A stretch of DNA of 64,000 nt from Pleurocapsa sp. FMAR1 (GTDB lineage: Bacteria; Cyanobacteriota; Cyanobacteriia; Cyanobacteriales; Xenococcaceae): contig NZ_OY762512.1 of NCBI RefSeq assembly GCF_963665995.1, forward strand, positions 4,216,001-4,280,000, read 5' to 3'. Made by a program: the position numbers and the translations under genes. Each line of letters starts with the position of its first letter. Positions within the stretch are counted from its first letter, which is position 1. The notes under the pieces were generated by a model. It had not been told where the DNA came from. It worked only from the letters and a program-made list of their open reading frames with translations, and searched no databases. Below, piece after piece: positions 17,495 through 26,421 of this stretch.

Positions 17495-19213
17495 TTAAAA
17501 ACCTAAATCTGCTTTGGCAACTTCTGCTGCTGCATATACCTGTTCATTGGGCATTTCTTCCCAGTCGGTACAGCCAATCTCGCGGTAGAATTGAGCATCG
17601 TAGGCGCGAGTTCTTACTACTACAGGCATTGGTACGGCATGACCTAAAATCAAAGCTTGTTGCTTGGAGTCTAGTTTAGCTAATACCGACTTTAAATTAG
17701 CTCCTCCGGAAACACCTGTAAAGATCGCCTCGATATCTTTTTCGTCGTTTAGTAAGCAGGTAACCCGTGTACCAATCTGGGACATGACTTCGTTATCAAT
17801 TCCTGATGGACGCTGATCTACCACCAAAAGAGTAACAAAATACTTACGCATTTCGCGGGCGATCGTGCCAAAGATGGTTTGGTGGACAATACTAGAATCA
17901 AGGAAACGGTGCGCTTCTTCAATGGTAATTACTAACTGGCGGGGTTTATCGAGGGGGTTTTTGGTTTGTAAAAAGTGATCGGCTTTTTTGACGTAGCTGG
18001 AGTGAATACGACGAGTAATCATATTTGTTGCCAGCATATAGGACAGCATATTAGACTGAGAACCAAATTCGATGATAATATTTTTCCCTGCATCTAAAGC
18101 TTGAATCAATTGCTCAATATAGTTGTGGGGACAGGCTGAACGAATGTATTTTAGGCTATCTAGACGCATCAATTTGCGCTGCAAAGAAGAAATTGAACCT
18201 TGATGACCTTGTTTGGCTTCGCAGAACATTTTAATATCTTCGTTGGTCATATTTAGCAAACGCATGATCCAAGACTTACCATATTCGTTGTATAAGATGT
18301 TGGCGTTATCCATTGCTGCTTCAGATAGACCTAATTCGGAAGAGACTAACTTTAGGTCTTCAATTTCAATTTGATCGTAGCTAAGATAAAGTTCTTGGGC
18401 ATCCCTAACGCCTCTGCGCTTGGTAGATTCGGGGTCAAGAGTATACATTTCTACTTTCCCTGGAAAAAGCTGACGCAAGCCTTTAACGGTGCTTACCTGC
18501 TTTCCTTCCTTCATTGCTTCCCAGCCGTATTCTGAGTGCATATCAAACATCAGATTGACTGCTGCATCCTTGCGAATAACTCCCGAAAGCAGAAGACGAG
18601 TGAGAAAAGATTTACCAGTTCCAGATTTACCGAAGATTCCATTACTACGTTCTACAAAGCGATCGAGATCGATACAGACAGGCACATTCATATCTAAAGG
18701 TTCACCAATAGAAAAATTGCGACGAAAAGGATCGTCTTCCCAACCAAAGACGCTGCGGAAATCATGTTCGGTAGCTTCGTAGCATTGACTAAAGTGGGCA
18801 GGAATTGTCTTGACGGGTAATAATTCCATATCAATGCTAGTTTGAGCTTGCAGAGAACCCAAACTTGTATCCTTATCTGGATCTATAGGTAAATTAGGAA
18901 AATCGCTCTGAGTGGCTGTGGGGGTAAACATCAGCATGGGGGAAAGAGCAACAGTACCATAAGTACCGCTTCCTGCTAAGACATCCCGTAAAAAAGTATC
19001 TTCAATAGGTGGAGGATTGGCAATAATGCGATCGCTCGAACACCCAAGAGATACATCAGTTAATAAGCAAAAGAAACGTGACCTTGTTCCTTGAATTACT
19101 AAAAATTTACCGACTCGCATATCTTCAACTGATACATCAGGGTGTAATCTTACTTCTAAGCCTTTGGTTAAAGAACCTTGAATTACTGAGCCTAAAGGGA
19201 GTTGCGAGTTCAT
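17495..19213 (-). CDS. HerA-type ATPase (DUF87) with N-terminal barrel
   Basis: A 572-residue HerA/FtsK-superfamily ATPase. Residues 1-130 form a beta-rich HAS-barrel-like domain. Walker A GKSGTGKS is at 195-202, followed by the conserved MFDMHSEYGWEAM. Walker B LVITIEEAHRF is near 425-435. The sensor region VVDQRPSGIDNEVMSQIGTRV and arginine-rich C-terminal part follow. HerA proteins are hexameric DNA translocases that work with the nuclease NurA in end resection or in defence. No nurA is adjacent. It converges with the pentapeptide gene. An Uma2 gene lies 37 bases upstream on the same strand and may be cotranscribed. Confidence 0.85.
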   Translation of the reverse strand: MNSQLPLGSVIQGSLTKGLEVRLHPDVSVEDMRVGKFLVIQGTRSRFFCLLTDVSLGCSSDRIIANPPPIEDTFLRDVLAGSGTYGTVALSPMLMFTPTATQSDFPNLPIDPDKDTSLGSLQAQTSIDMELLPVKTIPAHFSQCYEATEHDFRSVFGWEDDPFRRNFSIGEPLDMNVPVCIDLDRFVERSNGIFGKSGTGKSFLTRLLLSGVIRKDAAVNLMFDMHSEYGWEAMKEGKQVSTVKGLRQLFPGKVEMYTLDPESTKRRGVRDAQELYLSYDQIEIEDLKLVSSELGLSEAAMDNANILYNEYGKSWIMRLLNMTNEDIKMFCEAKQGHQGSISSLQRKLMRLDSLKYIRSACPHNYIEQLIQALDAGKNIIIEFGSQSNMLSYMLATNMITRRIHSSYVKKADHFLQTKNPLDKPRQLVITIEEAHRFLDSSIVHQTIFGTIAREMRKYFVTLLVVDQRPSGIDNEVMSQIGTRVTCLLNDEKDIEAIFTGVSGGANLKSVLAKLDSKQQALILGHAVPMPVVVRTRAYDAQFYREIGCTDWEEMPNEQVYAAAEVAKADLGF

Positions 19214-19250
19214 ACTTATACCTAATACGTTAAATTACCAATGCCTTTTA

Positions 19251-19835
19251 CTACACTGGAAATATTTGACTACAATCTAGATTTAGTTTGAAAGGTCTGT
19301 CAAAACAAATCATTTTGCTACTAACATCATGAATTTCTGATTCATATAAACCATCTTGGAGTTGCAAACAAACAAATTTTTGCTCTTGAGGATCTATAAT
19401 CCAATAATGCTCAATTCCTCTGGCAGCATACTCTGAACGCTTATATCTATAGTCTTTGTCACGATTAGCTTTTCCTGGAGAAACCACTTCGACTACCAAA
19501 ACTGGAGGAGGCATATCTAGAGTCACAACAGCACGTTTGTACAGTTCTATTTCCGATAGTCCTTCAGGAGATAAAACAACTAAGTCAGGAATTCTGGCAT
19601 TTACCCGATTGCCACTAGTAATTATTTCGGTTTTGAGAGAAATACGTTCAAAAGATATAACCTTAGCTATTTCCATTAGCAAATACATAGCTATTTTAGT
19701 ATTTTGCCAAGATTCAGGTGGCATTTCTCGTAACTGTCCATTTTCTAATTCATATATTTTTTCCGAATCTACCTGAGAAAAATTTAGATATTCTTCTAAA
19801 GTAAAGCGATTAGATAGTAATTTTTGAGTTAGCAT
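19251..19835 (-). CDS. Uma2 family (DUF820) PD-(D/E)XK nuclease-like protein
   Basis: A 194-residue member of the Uma2 family, very abundant in cyanobacteria and built on a restriction-endonuclease-like core. Likely active-site residues are D84 in IPDLVVLSP and E116 in VLVVEVVSPG, followed by the conserved RGIEHYWIIDP. The biological role of Uma2 proteins is not established. It is one of three in this window and sits upstream of the HerA-type ATPase on the same strand. Confidence 0.9.
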   Translation of the reverse strand: MLTQKLLSNRFTLEEYLNFSQVDSEKIYELENGQLREMPPESWQNTKIAMYLLMEIAKVISFERISLKTEIITSGNRVNARIPDLVVLSPEGLSEIELYKRAVVTLDMPPPVLVVEVVSPGKANRDKDYRYKRSEYAARGIEHYWIIDPQEQKFVCLQLQDGLYESEIHDVSSKMICFDRPFKLNLDCSQIFPV

Positions 19836-19993
19836 TTTTCAATTTAATACAAGGCATTCTCAGAATAAAATTTGTTTTAATTAGATTTTAGACTTTGGCA
19901 AATAATTGATATTTTTCTGGTAACTTAGGCTTATTCCGCTAATTTTAGCCGATTTTATTTTTATATCCTACCAAATTAAAATAAAGAGTTATT

Positions 19994-20971
19994 ATGTCAA
20001 CTACTAAAAAACTAACTTTACCCCTAATGGGTTGCGGGACTTGGGCGTGGGGAAACCGCCTGTTGTGGGGTTATGACGAAAGTATGGATAATCAGCTACA
20101 GGAAGTATTTAATCTCTGCGTGAATCGTGGCGTTACTTTGTTTGACACTGGAGATTCTTACGGTACGGGTAAGTTTAATGGTCAGAGTGAAAAGCTACTA
20201 GGGAAATTTGCACAAGAATATACAGGGTTGAATAAAAATGATATCTGTCTGGCGACTAAATTAGCTGCCTATCCCTGGCGATTAACTAGAGGTTCAATGG
20301 TAGCTGCGGGGAAAGCTTCAATACAACGGATGGGTAGGGTGGATTTAGCGCAAATGCACTGGTCAACGGCTAATTATTTTCCTTGGCAAGAATGGCAGCT
20401 TTTAGACGGCTTGGCAGACCTATACGAACAAGGATTGATTAAAGGAGTGGGACTATCTAACTATGGAACAAAGAGATTGAAAAAAGTAGCTGAGAAATTT
20501 AGTAGTCGCAACATTCCCATTGCAACTTTACAGGTGCAGTATTCTCTGCTTTCAACCTATCCTGTAACGGAATTAGATATCAAGACTACCTGTGACGAAT
20601 TGGGTATTAAATTAATTGCCTATAGTCCCTTATGTCTGGGTATCTTAACAGGCAAATATACTGACCCTAGCACTTATCCCCAAGGCTTACGAGGCTTACT
20701 GTTTAAAAGACTAGTCCCCGAAGCCAAATCGCTTTTAGACTGTATGAGTGCGATCGCTTTATCCCGTGATAAAACCATGTCTCAAGTAGCGATTAACTGG
20801 TGTATTGCTAAAGGTGCAATTCCCATTCCTGGAGCAAAAAATATCAAACAGGCTCAAGAAAACATCGCTGCCAAAGACTGGAAACTAGACGCAGGAGAAA
20901 TAGCAGAATTAGATCGTGCAGCAGCAAGGATAGACAAGCCAATGGTACAGAATGTCTTCCAAACTCGATAA
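19994..20971 (+). CDS. Aldo/keto reductase
   Basis: A 325-residue NADPH-dependent aldo/keto reductase with a TIM-barrel fold. The catalytic tetrad reads as D51, Y56, K89 and H122 (LFDTGDSYG, LATKLAAYP, AQMHW). The C-terminal cofactor segment is IPIPGAKNIKQAQEN. Cyanobacterial and plant relatives (YakC/AKR-type) reduce aldehydes or ketones. The substrate is not predictable. It is a single gene upstream of the MerR-controlled oxidoreductase region. Confidence 0.9.
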   Translation: MSTTKKLTLPLMGCGTWAWGNRLLWGYDESMDNQLQEVFNLCVNRGVTLFDTGDSYGTGKFNGQSEKLLGKFAQEYTGLNKNDICLATKLAAYPWRLTRGSMVAAGKASIQRMGRVDLAQMHWSTANYFPWQEWQLLDGLADLYEQGLIKGVGLSNYGTKRLKKVAEKFSSRNIPIATLQVQYSLLSTYPVTELDIKTTCDELGIKLIAYSPLCLGILTGKYTDPSTYPQGLRGLLFKRLVPEAKSLLDCMSAIALSRDKTMSQVAINWCIAKGAIPIPGAKNIKQAQENIAAKDWKLDAGEIAELDRAAARIDKPMVQNVFQTR

Positions 20972-21010
20972 GCGAACAACAATAAATGGCATTATATCAA
21001 AGTTTAAAAT

Positions 21011-21110
21011 TAATACTTGACATTGGAGTATACTCCGTAGTTTAAGTTTGACATAGTTGTTTAATTTACAGGCAAGACACTATGCAAAATTCAACCAAAG
21101 CAAGCAAAAA
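21011..21110 (+). repeat. Copy A of a duplicated promoter plus start region
   Basis: About 100 bases almost identical to 22584-22688. The shared segment covers the MerR-type promoter, the untranslated leader and the first ~9 codons (MQNSTKA). Differences are scattered single bases and a small indel just before the ATG. Sequence identity stops where the GC-rich coding sequence begins. Confidence 0.85.
21017..21046 (+). promoter_or_regulatory. MerR-type promoter/operator upstream of 21082
   Basis: A -35 box TTGACA (21017-21022) is followed by the perfect palindrome GGAGTATACTCC (21025-21036) in a lengthened spacer before a weak -10 (around TTTAAG/TTAAGT). This is the layout of promoters activated by MerR-family regulators through DNA untwisting. 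The same element stands before the SDR gene next to merR. Confidence 0.8.
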
Positions 21111-22089
21111 AGATGAGGTAATCATGCAAGACATTCCCCAACAGATGAAAGCAATGGCTGTGGACGATTTCGGCGGTTCTGACAAGCTGACTTTGCACAC
21201 CTTACCTGTACCTCCAGTGGAGGCAGGCGAAGTTTTGATTCGCATCGAGATCGCTGGAGTTGGCATCTGGGACGCGATGGAGCGCGAAGGTGATCTAGTA
21301 TATAACGAAGTTCACTTCCCGCGCGTACTGGGTGGTGAATGTGCTGGCATCATTGCTGCTGTCGGCAACAGTGTCGAGCGTTTTGCCGTCGGCGATCGCG
21401 TTTACGCCCAAAGCTTCATGAACGATAAGGGCGGTTCCTACGCGCAATACGTCGTGGTGCCAGAAAAGAGCGTCGCGACCATTCCTGATGGCTTCGATAT
21501 GATGATGGCGGGCGGTTTTCCCATCGCTGGTGCGACGGCGTTGCGTAACCTGGAGGCACTAGGCATCGATGACGAGACCCAACTGATGCTGTGGGGCGCG
21601 AGCGGTGGCGTGGGTCATGTAGCCTTGCAGCTTGCCAAACGGATGGGAGCGCGCGTCTTTGCAATCGCATCGGGCGATGACGGCGTGGCATTGTCTAAAG
21701 AATTGGGTGCTGACGAAACTGTTGACGGGCGTAGCGATGACGTGATCGAACGCGCTCGCGCCTTTGCACCCGATGGCTTTGATAAAGCGTTTCTGCTGAT
21801 CATGGGCGACCAAGTGCAAGACTCGTTAGACTTGGTGAGGCAAGGCGGGAGGATTTCTTTCCCTAACGGCGTGATGCCCGAACCTGTAGCGCCCGACGGC
21901 GTGGAACTGACTAAGGCTGACGGCTATGGGGATGAGCGATTGTTCCGTCAACTCAACACCTTGGCCGAAATCGGCGACTTCCGAGTTCACATCGCGCAGA
22001 CGTTTCCGCTCGAAGAGGTCGCGCAAGCGCAAGAAGCGATGAAAAAGCATTATCTGGGCAAAATCGTGCTGCGCGTGAGCGGCGAATAA
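21082..22089 (+). CDS. Zinc-independent quinone oxidoreductase-like MDR enzyme, GC-rich
   Basis: A 335-residue NADPH-dependent medium-chain dehydrogenase/reductase of the quinone-oxidoreductase type. The N-terminal GroES-like domain includes GECAGIIAAVGNSVERFAVGDRVYA and the Rossmann fold contains GASGGVGHVALQLAKRMGARVF. The first ~14 residues (MQNSTKASK...) copy the start of the neighbouring SDR gene. A second ATG at 21124 has its own good ribosome-binding site (GAGG, 5 bases) and may be the native start. From about 21150 the coding sequence is clearly richer in GC and GC-ending codons than its neighbours, indicating horizontal acquisition. It is probably under MerR control. Confidence 0.88.
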   Translation: MQNSTKASKKDEVIMQDIPQQMKAMAVDDFGGSDKLTLHTLPVPPVEAGEVLIRIEIAGVGIWDAMEREGDLVYNEVHFPRVLGGECAGIIAAVGNSVERFAVGDRVYAQSFMNDKGGSYAQYVVVPEKSVATIPDGFDMMMAGGFPIAGATALRNLEALGIDDETQLMLWGASGGVGHVALQLAKRMGARVFAIASGDDGVALSKELGADETVDGRSDDVIERARAFAPDGFDKAFLLIMGDQVQDSLDLVRQGGRISFPNGVMPEPVAPDGVELTKADGYGDERLFRQLNTLAEIGDFRVHIAQTFPLEEVAQAQEAMKKHYLGKIVLRVSGE

Positions 22090-22207
22090 GAGCCTGTCGA
22101 AAGGGCGCTATAAATCACCAACCTCTGCCCAACGATAAAGTTGAGCCGACGCAGATAACACTGAAATGCAGACCAGTAATCTCTCGCTATTTGGCTTCAA
22201 AACCTTG

Positions 22208-22555
22208 TTATCCCTTGCTTTCCAGGCGTTTTAGCTTTTCGACAAGATGGCACTTATACTCTTGAAGTTGAGCGATCTTCTCATCCATTTCTTCAATTTT
22301 TTTGCGAATTAGCCGCGCCTTATCTTCGTTTGAAAGTATGTCCCACTCATCCATCGATTGCTTAATTTCCCTGAGGGTAAATCCCAGGGCTTTTCCATGC
22401 TTGATAAACTCTAAACGCGACACAACTTCATCATCGTAGTTCCGATAGTTATTTTCTGCACGCTTGTTGTTTGAGTTGAGGAGTCCAGTCTTCTCGTAGA
22501 AACGAATTGTATCTTTCGAGAATCCTGTTTTTTGGGAGAGTTCGCTAATCAACAT
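22208..22555 (-). CDS. MerR family transcriptional regulator
   Basis: A 115-residue MerR-type regulator. The winged helix-turn-helix at the N-terminus is LISELSQKTGFSKDTIRFYEKTGLL, followed by the typical RNYDDEVVSRLEFIKHGKALGFTLREIK and a coiled-coil dimerisation helix. There is no cysteine-rich metal or iron-sulfur site; a single Cys lies near residue 102. The effector is therefore probably organic or redox-related rather than a metal. It diverges from the SDR gene and points tail-to-tail with the GC-rich oxidoreductase gene. Both flanking genes carry the same MerR-type operator, so both are likely targets. Confidence 0.9.
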   Translation of the reverse strand: MLISELSQKTGFSKDTIRFYEKTGLLNSNNKRAENNYRNYDDEVVSRLEFIKHGKALGFTLREIKQSMDEWDILSNEDKARLIRKKIEEMDEKIAQLQEYKCHLVEKLKRLESKG

Positions 22556-22583
22556 AAAACACTAAGGTTGAGAAGTTTAGAAT

Positions 22584-22688
22584 TAGTACTTGACATTGGA
22601 GTATACTCCATAGTTTAAGTTTGACATAGTTCTTAAATTTACAGGTTAGACACTATACTATGCAAAATTCAACTAAAGCAAACAAAAC
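22584..22688 (+). repeat. Copy B of the duplicated promoter plus start region
   Basis: This is the counterpart of 21011-21110. Here the shared coding start MQNSTKANK runs smoothly into a typical SDR nucleotide-binding motif, so this copy is likely the original. Confidence 0.85.
22590..22619 (+). promoter_or_regulatory. MerR-type promoter/operator in the merR-SDR divergent region
   Basis: TTGACA at 22590-22595, then the palindrome GGAGTATACTCC at 22598-22609, then a weak -10 near TTTAAGT, matching the copy at 21017-21046. It lies between divergent merR and the SDR gene, the classic arrangement for MerR autoregulation and activation. Confidence 0.82.
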
Positions 22689-23619
22689 TGTTATTATTAC
22701 TGGCGCAACCAGTGGTTTAGGCTATTCCTGCGCTGAGGCGATCGCCAGATCTGGGCAAGACTGGCAGATCATCATCGCTAGTCGAAATCTGTCTAAAGTT
22801 GAAGAAGCCGTTCGTACCTTAATAGCTGAAACTAAATACCCAAATATTGAAGGTATGAGTCTTGATTTAGCATCCACAGCATCAGTACGTCAGTTCGTAA
22901 AAAACTTTCTTACTGGAGAACGTCCACCTTTACAGGCGATCGTTTGTAATGCAGGAATTTCACTCGTTTCAGACACGCTCTATACAGAAGATGGGTTTGA
23001 GATGACGTTTGGTGTAAACCATCTAGGACACTTTCTACTCGTCAATCTGCTTTTGCCCCAGATGAGCGATCGCTCTGGCATCGTATTTGTCAGCAGCAGC
23101 GTACACGATCCAGATGCCAATACTGGAATGCCTCACCCGCAATACCAAGCTGCAAAAGCCCTCGCATTTCCCACCGATGACGATAATAACGCCAACATCG
23201 GAAACACGGGGCGGGAACGCTATACCACTTCTAAGCTCTGCAATATTCTCTGTGCTTACGAGCTTTCCCGTCGCTTGCAAAAGCAACAGTCAAATATTAC
23301 AGTTAATGCTTTCAACCCAGGTTTAATGCTCGACACAAAGTTTTATCGAGACTGCAGCGAATCAGAAATGTCTGCTTTCGTCGCAAATGTTCCACAGTCT
23401 ATCATGGATAGCGCTAGAGACTCTAAAACAATGGGCAACGCTCTGGCTAGACTCATTCTCGACCCCTCACTTAATGGTACTACGGGTAAATATTTCGATG
23501 GACTGGAGGAAGTTCGATCTTCTGATGAATCCTACGATGAGAAGAAAGCAACCGAACTTTGGGAGTCCAGTGCAGAATTACTCAAGCTTTCACCTAAAGA
23601 AGCAACGCTTGTGCAATAA
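22660..23619 (+). CDS. Short-chain dehydrogenase/reductase, protochlorophyllide-reductase-like
   Basis: A 319-residue SDR with the NADP-binding TGATSGLGYS at about residues 13-22, CNAGIS (NAG motif), and the catalytic Tyr-x3-Lys in RYTTSK (Y~188, K~192). Its length and the extra loop after the catalytic serine strand (VSSSVHDPDANTGMPHP) resemble the light-dependent protochlorophyllide reductase/retinol dehydrogenase branch of SDRs. True LPOR function is not claimed. It is divergent from merR and carries a MerR-type promoter, so it is probably induced by the regulator's signal. Confidence 0.87.
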   Translation: MQNSTKANKTVIITGATSGLGYSCAEAIARSGQDWQIIIASRNLSKVEEAVRTLIAETKYPNIEGMSLDLASTASVRQFVKNFLTGERPPLQAIVCNAGISLVSDTLYTEDGFEMTFGVNHLGHFLLVNLLLPQMSDRSGIVFVSSSVHDPDANTGMPHPQYQAAKALAFPTDDDNNANIGNTGRERYTTSKLCNILCAYELSRRLQKQQSNITVNAFNPGLMLDTKFYRDCSESEMSAFVANVPQSIMDSARDSKTMGNALARLILDPSLNGTTGKYFDGLEEVRSSDESYDEKKATELWESSAELLKLSPKEATLVQ

Positions 23620-23722
23620 GCATTTGTTACTGCATACTGCTCTTTCATTCATTGTCTAGCAAAACCATCCCGTAGGCTTATCATACTAAATCCTATTCAA
23701 GTAGGTTACTTGACTGTTGGGT

Positions 23723-23743
23723 TAGGTAGTAGGTAGTAGGCAA
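23723..23743. repeat. Short heptamer repeat TAGGTAG
   Basis: Two exact TAGGTAG units and one diverged unit (TAGGCAA) in tandem, in the 365-base gap (23620-23984) between the SDR gene and the phosphate transporter. The rest of that gap shows no reading frame or other convincing signal. Confidence 0.5.
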
Positions 23744-23984
23744 CTGTTTAATAAGTAACTGATTAATAAGTTGGAAATTTTAAGATACTTTTCCCAATCG
23801 AATTTAGTATCAATTTATCAAAATCGCGTATCTAGATCACAAAAAATTTCGGTAGGATCGCTTTGGAGAATTTAATTTTATGGCTGAGAAAGGGCTTGCC
23901 CGCATCTGTTGAAATACTACTTTTAGCAGAAGTCTCAGCCTTTTGCTTGCTTTGTAATTTTTCGTCGAACTCACGTTCTGCTGA

Positions 23985-25232
23985 TTAAAACAAAGGCAAT
24001 AGCAAAGAGAAAATAACTGCACCTAAAACCGCTGCCACAGGTAGGGTAATTACCCAAGCTAAAACTACAGACTTGATAGTTGACCAACGTACCTCTTGAT
24101 TAGTAGAAATTAAACCAATGCCGATAACGCTACCAACTAAGGCATGGGAAGTAGAAACGGGTAAACCGATACGAGAGGCAAGTAGAATCGTAGTTGCAGT
24201 GGCGATCTCAGCGCAGAAACCAGTACTAGGTACTAGAGTAATAATATTCTCACCGACAGTAGCTATCACATTTTTTCCCTGTACGGCTAATCCTGCCACA
24301 ATCCCTAAACCTCCCAAGACCAAAATCCAAATAGGAATTTCTAAACTGTTAATTGGTACTTCGTTGGTATGAAAAATATAGACTATGGCTGCTAAAGGCG
24401 CGATCGCATTGCCCACATCATTTGAACCATGAGCAAAAGCCACAAAACAGGCACTAAGCACCTGAAACTTACCCATAATTTTTTCTAAAACTGAAGTCTC
24501 AAACCATTGTTTTTGATATTCGTCTAGGCGATTCCAGCTATACAAAGTAATTCCTGTAGTGGCTATTAAGCCAATACCCAAGCTAATAGTTTGCTTTGGT
24601 AGCACAAGGTAATTAAAAACGGGTAGCTGTACAACAGTAGGCAAAACAATAATGCCAAAAATGCTAATCAAAGCTGCGCTTAACCAGGGAATCCATTCTC
24701 TTAACTGCTTTAAGGTATCTTGCCGTTCAAATAACCAGTAGCGCAACAGACTATATAAACCTGCTGCCACAATGGCACTGATTATAGGAGTTACAATCCA
24801 ACCCAAACAGATCAAGCCGATATTGCCCCAGGCGATCGCTTCTTTACCAATAGCTATCCAGCTAAATCCTGCGATCGCACCTACGACTGCATGGGAAGAA
24901 GCCACGGGTAAACCTTTGCTGGTAGCAACCTGTAACCAAATACCACAGGAAAGCAAAACCGCAATCATGCCTACTAAAAACGTCTGGGGAGTATCGATAA
25001 ACAAACTAGGGTTGGCCACCTTGGTGGCTAAGGTTGCCGATACCTGTTTACCAAATATTACCGCTCCCGTGAACTCTAAAATTCCAGCGATGATAACTGC
25101 TTGATTCAGGGTAATTGCTTTTGAACCGACGGATGTTCCCATAGAGTTCGCCACATCATTTGCACCCAAATTCCAGGCGACATAAGCAGCAAGCAGAGAA
25201 ATTAAAACCAGAGCGAGAATGTTTATAGACAA
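23985..25232 (-). CDS. pit: PiT family inorganic phosphate transporter
   Basis: A 415-residue low-affinity phosphate permease driven by cation symport. The duplicated PiT signature is present in both halves: GANDVANSMGTSVGSKAITL near residues 23-42 and AHGSNDVGNAIAPLAAI near 267-283. About ten to eleven membrane helices are visible, with a cytoplasmic loop (RYWLFERQDTLKQLREWIPW) dividing the halves. It acts in the inner membrane. It is a single gene with no PhoU neighbour. Confidence 0.93.
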   Translation of the reverse strand: MSINILALVLISLLAAYVAWNLGANDVANSMGTSVGSKAITLNQAVIIAGILEFTGAVIFGKQVSATLATKVANPSLFIDTPQTFLVGMIAVLLSCGIWLQVATSKGLPVASSHAVVGAIAGFSWIAIGKEAIAWGNIGLICLGWIVTPIISAIVAAGLYSLLRYWLFERQDTLKQLREWIPWLSAALISIFGIIVLPTVVQLPVFNYLVLPKQTISLGIGLIATTGITLYSWNRLDEYQKQWFETSVLEKIMGKFQVLSACFVAFAHGSNDVGNAIAPLAAIVYIFHTNEVPINSLEIPIWILVLGGLGIVAGLAVQGKNVIATVGENIITLVPSTGFCAEIATATTILLASRIGLPVSTSHALVGSVIGIGLISTNQEVRWSTIKSVVLAWVITLPVAAVLGAVIFSLLLPLF

Positions 25233-25471
25233 AGGACTGTAAAATTTATTTAGGGTTGGAAACGACGAAGTTAGAAGTCAGAAGTTTTTGCGTACCTTGA
25301 GTGGTAACTTAGAACCAATACAATAGTTGTGATTAATACTGATTTAAATCAATCAATTAAATAGAATACGGTTATCGATTCCTAACTTTTCTGGTATTCA
25401 TTATCTCGCTATTACGCTTAGATATAAATAGGTCGCTTTAGATATCAAAATTAAATTAAACATTGAAAAAA

Positions 25472-26323
25472 ATGTATCAGCCCCTAGAATGCCGTCCAGA
25501 TAGTTATTCCGAATGGTATCGACAAGGTAATCAGCTACGTTTAGAAGGCTATTATCAAGAAGCATTAACTAGCTATGAGCGCGCCATAAACTATAAACCT
25601 CTTGATTACTGGTCATGGTATCGCAAAGGTGCAGTTTTAGAAACTTTGGGCGAATATTCTCAGGCAATAGAATGTTATGCCTATGCTGCCAAGATAGAAC
25701 CAAACAATTACTGGGCATGGTATGAACAAGGCTATATTTACTTTGTTGAATTAAACCAATACGATCTGGCGATCGCTTGTTTTACGAAAGCTCTAGCTGC
25801 CCATCCCCAAGATTACTGGGCAATTTACCGTATTGCCGAAGCTTGGCGTAAGTTAGAAGATTACGAACAGGCAATATCATACTACGAGCGGGCTTTAGAG
25901 TTGCGTCCGCAAGATTTTTGGTCTTTTTATCGTCGTGGCGAAGCACAACAGCACTGGGGTAAATTAGAATTGGCTTTGCAAAGTTACGACCACGCTTTAG
26001 ATATTGAAGCTGATGATTACTGGGCTTGGTATCAAAAAGGCAGGGTTTTACAGCAGAAGAAGCAATATCAGCAGGCTATTTATAATTACAATCAAGCTCT
26101 AGAACTCGACGCTCGCTTCGATCCAGCTTGGTACCAGCTTGCTTGTTGCTATGCTCAACAGCATAATCATAATTGGGCAATTATGAGTTTAGAAAAAGCG
26201 GTCGATCTCAATCCAAAAAAATATTTAGAGTTAGCTACTGATGACCTTATTTGGCAAGAATTCCGTCGGCAAAGAGGGTTTCAACTGCTAATCATGAACA
26301 AAAGCGATCGCTATGGTTATTAA
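25472..26323 (+). CDS. TPR protein with tryptophan-rich repeats
   Basis: A protein of about 283 residues with seven or more tetratricopeptide repeats spaced 34 residues apart. Each repeat begins with an unusually aromatic (D/N)(Y/F)W(S/A)W(Y/I) motif: DYWSWYRKG, NYWAWYEQG, DYWAIYRIA, DFWSFYRRG, DYWAWYQKG. TPRs mediate protein-protein contacts. There is no signal peptide. ATG 25472 is preferred over the TTG at 25463. It lies upstream of hemC on the same strand with about 100 bases between. Partner unknown. Confidence 0.82.
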   Translation: MYQPLECRPDSYSEWYRQGNQLRLEGYYQEALTSYERAINYKPLDYWSWYRKGAVLETLGEYSQAIECYAYAAKIEPNNYWAWYEQGYIYFVELNQYDLAIACFTKALAAHPQDYWAIYRIAEAWRKLEDYEQAISYYERALELRPQDFWSFYRRGEAQQHWGKLELALQSYDHALDIEADDYWAWYQKGRVLQQKKQYQQAIYNYNQALELDARFDPAWYQLACCYAQQHNHNWAIMSLEKAVDLNPKKYLELATDDLIWQEFRRQRGFQLLIMNKSDRYGY

Positions 26324-26421
26324 GCTTAAGTTAAAATAAAAACAAAAATTAACCAATACGTTTGCAGGAACTGCGATACCCTAGATTGGGTGATTTATTA
26401 GATTTTTTTAAGATACTGTTT

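Noticed and set aside
21416-22050. Several open frames on the minus strand inside the GC-rich oxidoreductase gene
   Set aside because: High GC lowers stop frequency. The frames have no motif or conserved look and overlap a clear MDR enzyme.
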